Below, piece after piece: positions 5,526 through 7,604 of a stretch of 7,604 nt of DNA. The notes under the pieces were generated by a model. The model was not told the origin of the DNA, did not search any database, and worked only from the letters and a program-made list of their open reading frames with translations. The position numbers and the translations under genes were made by a program. Origin of the DNA: Candidatus Solibacter sp. (GTDB taxonomy: Bacteria > Acidobacteriota > Terriglobia > Bryobacterales > Bryobacteraceae); the NCBI GenBank assembly GCA_017883345.1, contig JADGNT010000220.1:1-7604 (forward strand), given 5' to 3'. Position 1 is the first letter of the stretch. Every line of letters starts with the position of its first letter.

Positions 5526-7604
5526 ATGAGAACCCGCCGCCTGATCTCCGCTCTCTTCTTGATTGGCCTCACCGCGAGCGCCGCCGTGCAGACTCCCGAG
5601 CAGTATTTCGGATTCCGCATCGGCAGCGACAAAAAGCTGGTTCGATGGGACAAGATCGTCGAGTACATGCAGGCCGTCGCCAAGGGCACCGACCGCGTCA
5701 AGTTCCGCAACCTCGGCCCCACCACCAACGGCAATCCCTTTGTTCTTCTGGAAATCAGTTCCGCCGAAAACCTGCGCCATCTCGACAAGTTGAAGAGCCT
5801 GGAACGTAAGCTCTACTTCCAGGGCGGCGCCCCCACCGACGCCGAGCGCGACGAAATCTTCCGCTCCGGCAAAGCCGTCGTTTTCATCACCAACAACATA
5901 CACTCCACCGAAATCGGCGCGTCGCAGATGGTGCTGGAACTGGTCCACAACCTGGCCACCAGCGATTCCCCCGCCGTCAAGAAGGTCCTCGACAACGTCA
6001 TCCTCCTGCTGGTCCCCTCGCTCAACCCCGATGGCCAGATCATGGTCACCGATTGGTACAACAAAACCCTCGGCACTCCCAGCGAAGCCAGCCCTCTGCC
6101 GTACCTCTATCACAACTACACCGGCCACGATAACAACCGCGACATGTACCTCTTCAGCCAGAAGGAAAGCCAGATGGCCGCGCAGGTTTTGTGGCACGAG
6201 TGGTTCCCCTCCATCTGGCTCGACGAACACCAGCAGGGCACGAGCGGTCCGCGCATCTTCACCATGCCTGCCACCGACCCCATCAACCCCAACGTCGACC
6301 CGCTGATCTATCGCCTCAACGGCGTCTTCGGCCAGTCGCAGGCTGCCGCCCTGGAAGCCGAGGGCAAGACCGGCATCATCTTCAACGCCACCTACACCAA
6401 CTTTTGGCAGGGCGCCATGGCGTGGGCCGGATGGTGGCACAACCAGGTGGGCCTGCTTACCGAAGTTGCCAGCGCGCGTATCGCCACCCCCGTGGTGCAG
6501 TTGAAGGCCGACCCCACGCGCGCCGCGTCGACCTCCGCGCCCGCCACCGCGCCCGCCACCGCGCCTGCCACAGGTGGCCGCGCCGCCGCCACCGGTCCCC
6601 CTACAGGAACGAACGCCGCGCCCAGCGATTTCGAATCCGAACGCCGCCGCGCCTTGGAGCGCCCCGACGATCCCCTCCCGGCCCCGCGCGATATCACCCC
6701 GCGCACCGAATATCCCCGCCCCTGGCTGGGCGGCCGGTGGACTCTCCGCGACATCGTCGACTACGAACTGATCGCCACCAATGCGCTGCTAGAGACCGCG
6801 GCGGACAGCCGCGAGACTTTGCTCCACCAGATCTACGGCATCAACCGCAACACCATCGAGGCCGGTAAGAAGGGCGAGCTCGGGCAAGATAAGGAGAAGA
6901 CCTTCGCCATCCTCATCCCGGCCGACGGGCAGCACGACGCCAACGAGGCCATCGAACTGGTGGACAAACTCCTGATCGCCGGCGTCGAAGTCTTCCGCGC
7001 CCAGCAGGGCTTCCAGCAGGACGACAAAACTTATCCGGCGGGAACCTTCGTCATCCCGTTCAACCAGGTGTTCGCGCGCTACGCCAAGGACCTGCTCGAA
7101 AAGCAGACCTATCCCGAAGTCCGACGCTCTCCCGGCGCTCCCGCCGAAGCTCCCTACGATGTCTCCGCCTGGTCGCTCGGCATGCAGTTCGGCGTCAAAG
7201 CGGAGTTCGCCAAAACGCCGCTCGCCGTTTTCCCGATGGACAGGGTCGCCGCCACGCCCAGGTTCGTGCTCTCCGCCACGAGCGCCGGCGGCGCATGGCG
7301 CTTCCCCTATAACGGCGCGCTCTCCGCCCTGGTGGTCAACCGCCTGCTGAAAGGCGGCGCCAAAGTGAGCCTGACCAGGCCCGAGGCGGGCGGGGTGCCC
7401 TACGTCATCGCTCACGCGAAGTCCGATGTCTGGAACCTGGCGGTGGAAGGCTTCGACGTGCGCCCCGATCCCAAGGCTCCCGCCAAGACGCTGCTGGCCA
7501 CCACACTCAACGCGCCGCGCGTCGGCATCTACCAGTCCTACGACCCCTCGATGGACGAGGGCTGGACCCGCTGGGTGCTGGATCGCTACCAGTTCGAATA
7601 CACC
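5526..7604 (+). CDS. Secreted M14-family zinc carboxypeptidase-like peptidase, 3' end outside window
   Basis: This exported zinc peptidase reads open for 693 codons to the window edge without a stop. The signal peptide MRTRRLISALFLIGLTASA has a twin-basic start and a likely cut near residue 19-20. The M14 active site is legible: zinc ligands H126 and E129 in NNIHSTE, the substrate-binding NNRD with N204-R205, the third ligand H235 in LDEHQQG, and catalytic E313 in LLTEVAS. A Pro/Ala/Thr-rich linker (about 328-365) containing an APAT triplication is followed by a large second region. This region ends in RVGIYQSYDPSMDEGWTRW, which in related proteins leads into a glutamine-amidotransferase-like domain; most of that domain is cut off here. 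Family members are usually about 850-950 residues by memory. The gene is divergent from the vWA-like gene. Carboxypeptidase activity is expected but the substrate is unknown. Confidence 0.9.
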   Translation, partial: MRTRRLISALFLIGLTASAAVQTPEQYFGFRIGSDKKLVRWDKIVEYMQAVAKGTDRVKFRNLGPTTNGNPFVLLEISSAENLRHLDKLKSLERKLYFQGGAPTDAERDEIFRSGKAVVFITNNIHSTEIGASQMVLELVHNLATSDSPAVKKVLDNVILLLVPSLNPDGQIMVTDWYNKTLGTPSEASPLPYLYHNYTGHDNNRDMYLFSQKESQMAAQVLWHEWFPSIWLDEHQQGTSGPRIFTMPATDPINPNVDPLIYRLNGVFGQSQAAALEAEGKTGIIFNATYTNFWQGAMAWAGWWHNQVGLLTEVASARIATPVVQLKADPTRAASTSAPATAPATAPATGGRAAATGPPTGTNAAPSDFESERRRALERPDDPLPAPRDITPRTEYPRPWLGGRWTLRDIVDYELIATNALLETAADSRETLLHQIYGINRNTIEAGKKGELGQDKEKTFAILIPADGQHDANEAIELVDKLLIAGVEVFRAQQGFQQDDKTYPAGTFVIPFNQVFARYAKDLLEKQTYPEVRRSPGAPAEAPYDVSAWSLGMQFGVKAEFAKTPLAVFPMDRVAATPRFVLSATSAGGAWRFPYNGALSALVVNRLLKGGAKVSLTRPEAGGVPYVIAHAKSDVWNLAVEGFDVRPDPKAPAKTLLATTLNAPRVGIYQSYDPSMDEGWTRWVLDRYQFEYT
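6537..6572 (+). repeat. Triplicated 12-base repeat encoding APAT in the M14 linker
   Basis: Three tandem 12-base units encode APAT three times (residues 338-349). The first two units are identical (GCGCCCGCCACC) and the third differs at two wobble positions. It keeps the reading frame and lengthens a flexible Pro/Ala/Thr linker between the catalytic domain and the C-terminal region. Copy number probably varies between strains through slippage. Confidence 0.85.

Noticed and set aside
5457..6440. Open - strand frame extending the vWA-like gene upstream by 328 codons to 6440
   Set aside because: It is antisense to the M14 gene, whose frame carries all the catalytic motifs. The antisense translation is repetitive Val/Gly/Asp sequence with no family features, and the signal peptide marks the true start at 5456.
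6789..7415. A 208-codon - strand frame inside the M14 gene
   Set aside because: It is antisense to a clearly coding region, has no recognisable domain and no plausible ribosome binding site.
1..7604. tRNA, rRNA, CRISPR array, transposase, integrase or toxin-antitoxin genes
   Set aside because: I looked on both strands for repeat-spacer periodicity, tRNA-like arms and transposase motifs and saw none. The only mobile trace is the group II intron relic.

Overview
The window is a GC-rich bacterial chromosome segment. I recognise five protein-coding genes: four look complete and one runs off the right edge. Between them lies a short stretch of decayed sequence. An acidobacterium close to Solibacter/Bryobacter is the best guess. 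The reasons are the density of secreted peptidases and hydrolases, a TPR remnant of the kind found at the C-terminus of large Solibacter Ser/Thr kinases, and a secreted vWA-like protein of a type I associate with that phylum. The lineage rests on remembered family resemblance and was not tested by search.

Layout, left to right. (1) 2-1489 (+): secreted M28 zinc aminopeptidase with a complete metal-ligand set and a C-terminal beta domain, followed by a likely intrinsic terminator at 1508-1540. (2) 1557-2045 (-) and 2105-3406 (-): a GNAT acetyltransferase downstream of a secreted alpha/beta hydrolase on the same strand, 59 bases apart and probably co-transcribed. (3) 3457-4247: a decay zone. 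It holds the tail of a TPR protein with its middle deleted (- strand). Directly abutting it on the + strand is the 3' end of a group II intron: the last 70 codons of the maturase, then RNA domains V and VI. (4) 4305-5456 (-): exported vWA-fold-like protein with no visible MIDAS motif. (5) 5526-7604 (+): secreted M14-type zinc carboxypeptidase, divergent from gene 4 across 69 bases and truncated by the window edge.

The working genes mostly suggest extracytoplasmic breakdown of peptides and esters: two exported zinc peptidases and one exported serine hydrolase. They are on different strands and do not form one pathway operon. I see no new defence, biosynthetic or regulatory system. The most informative item is the group II intron relic, whose domain V, domain VI, bulged branch-point A and 3' end can be placed to the base.
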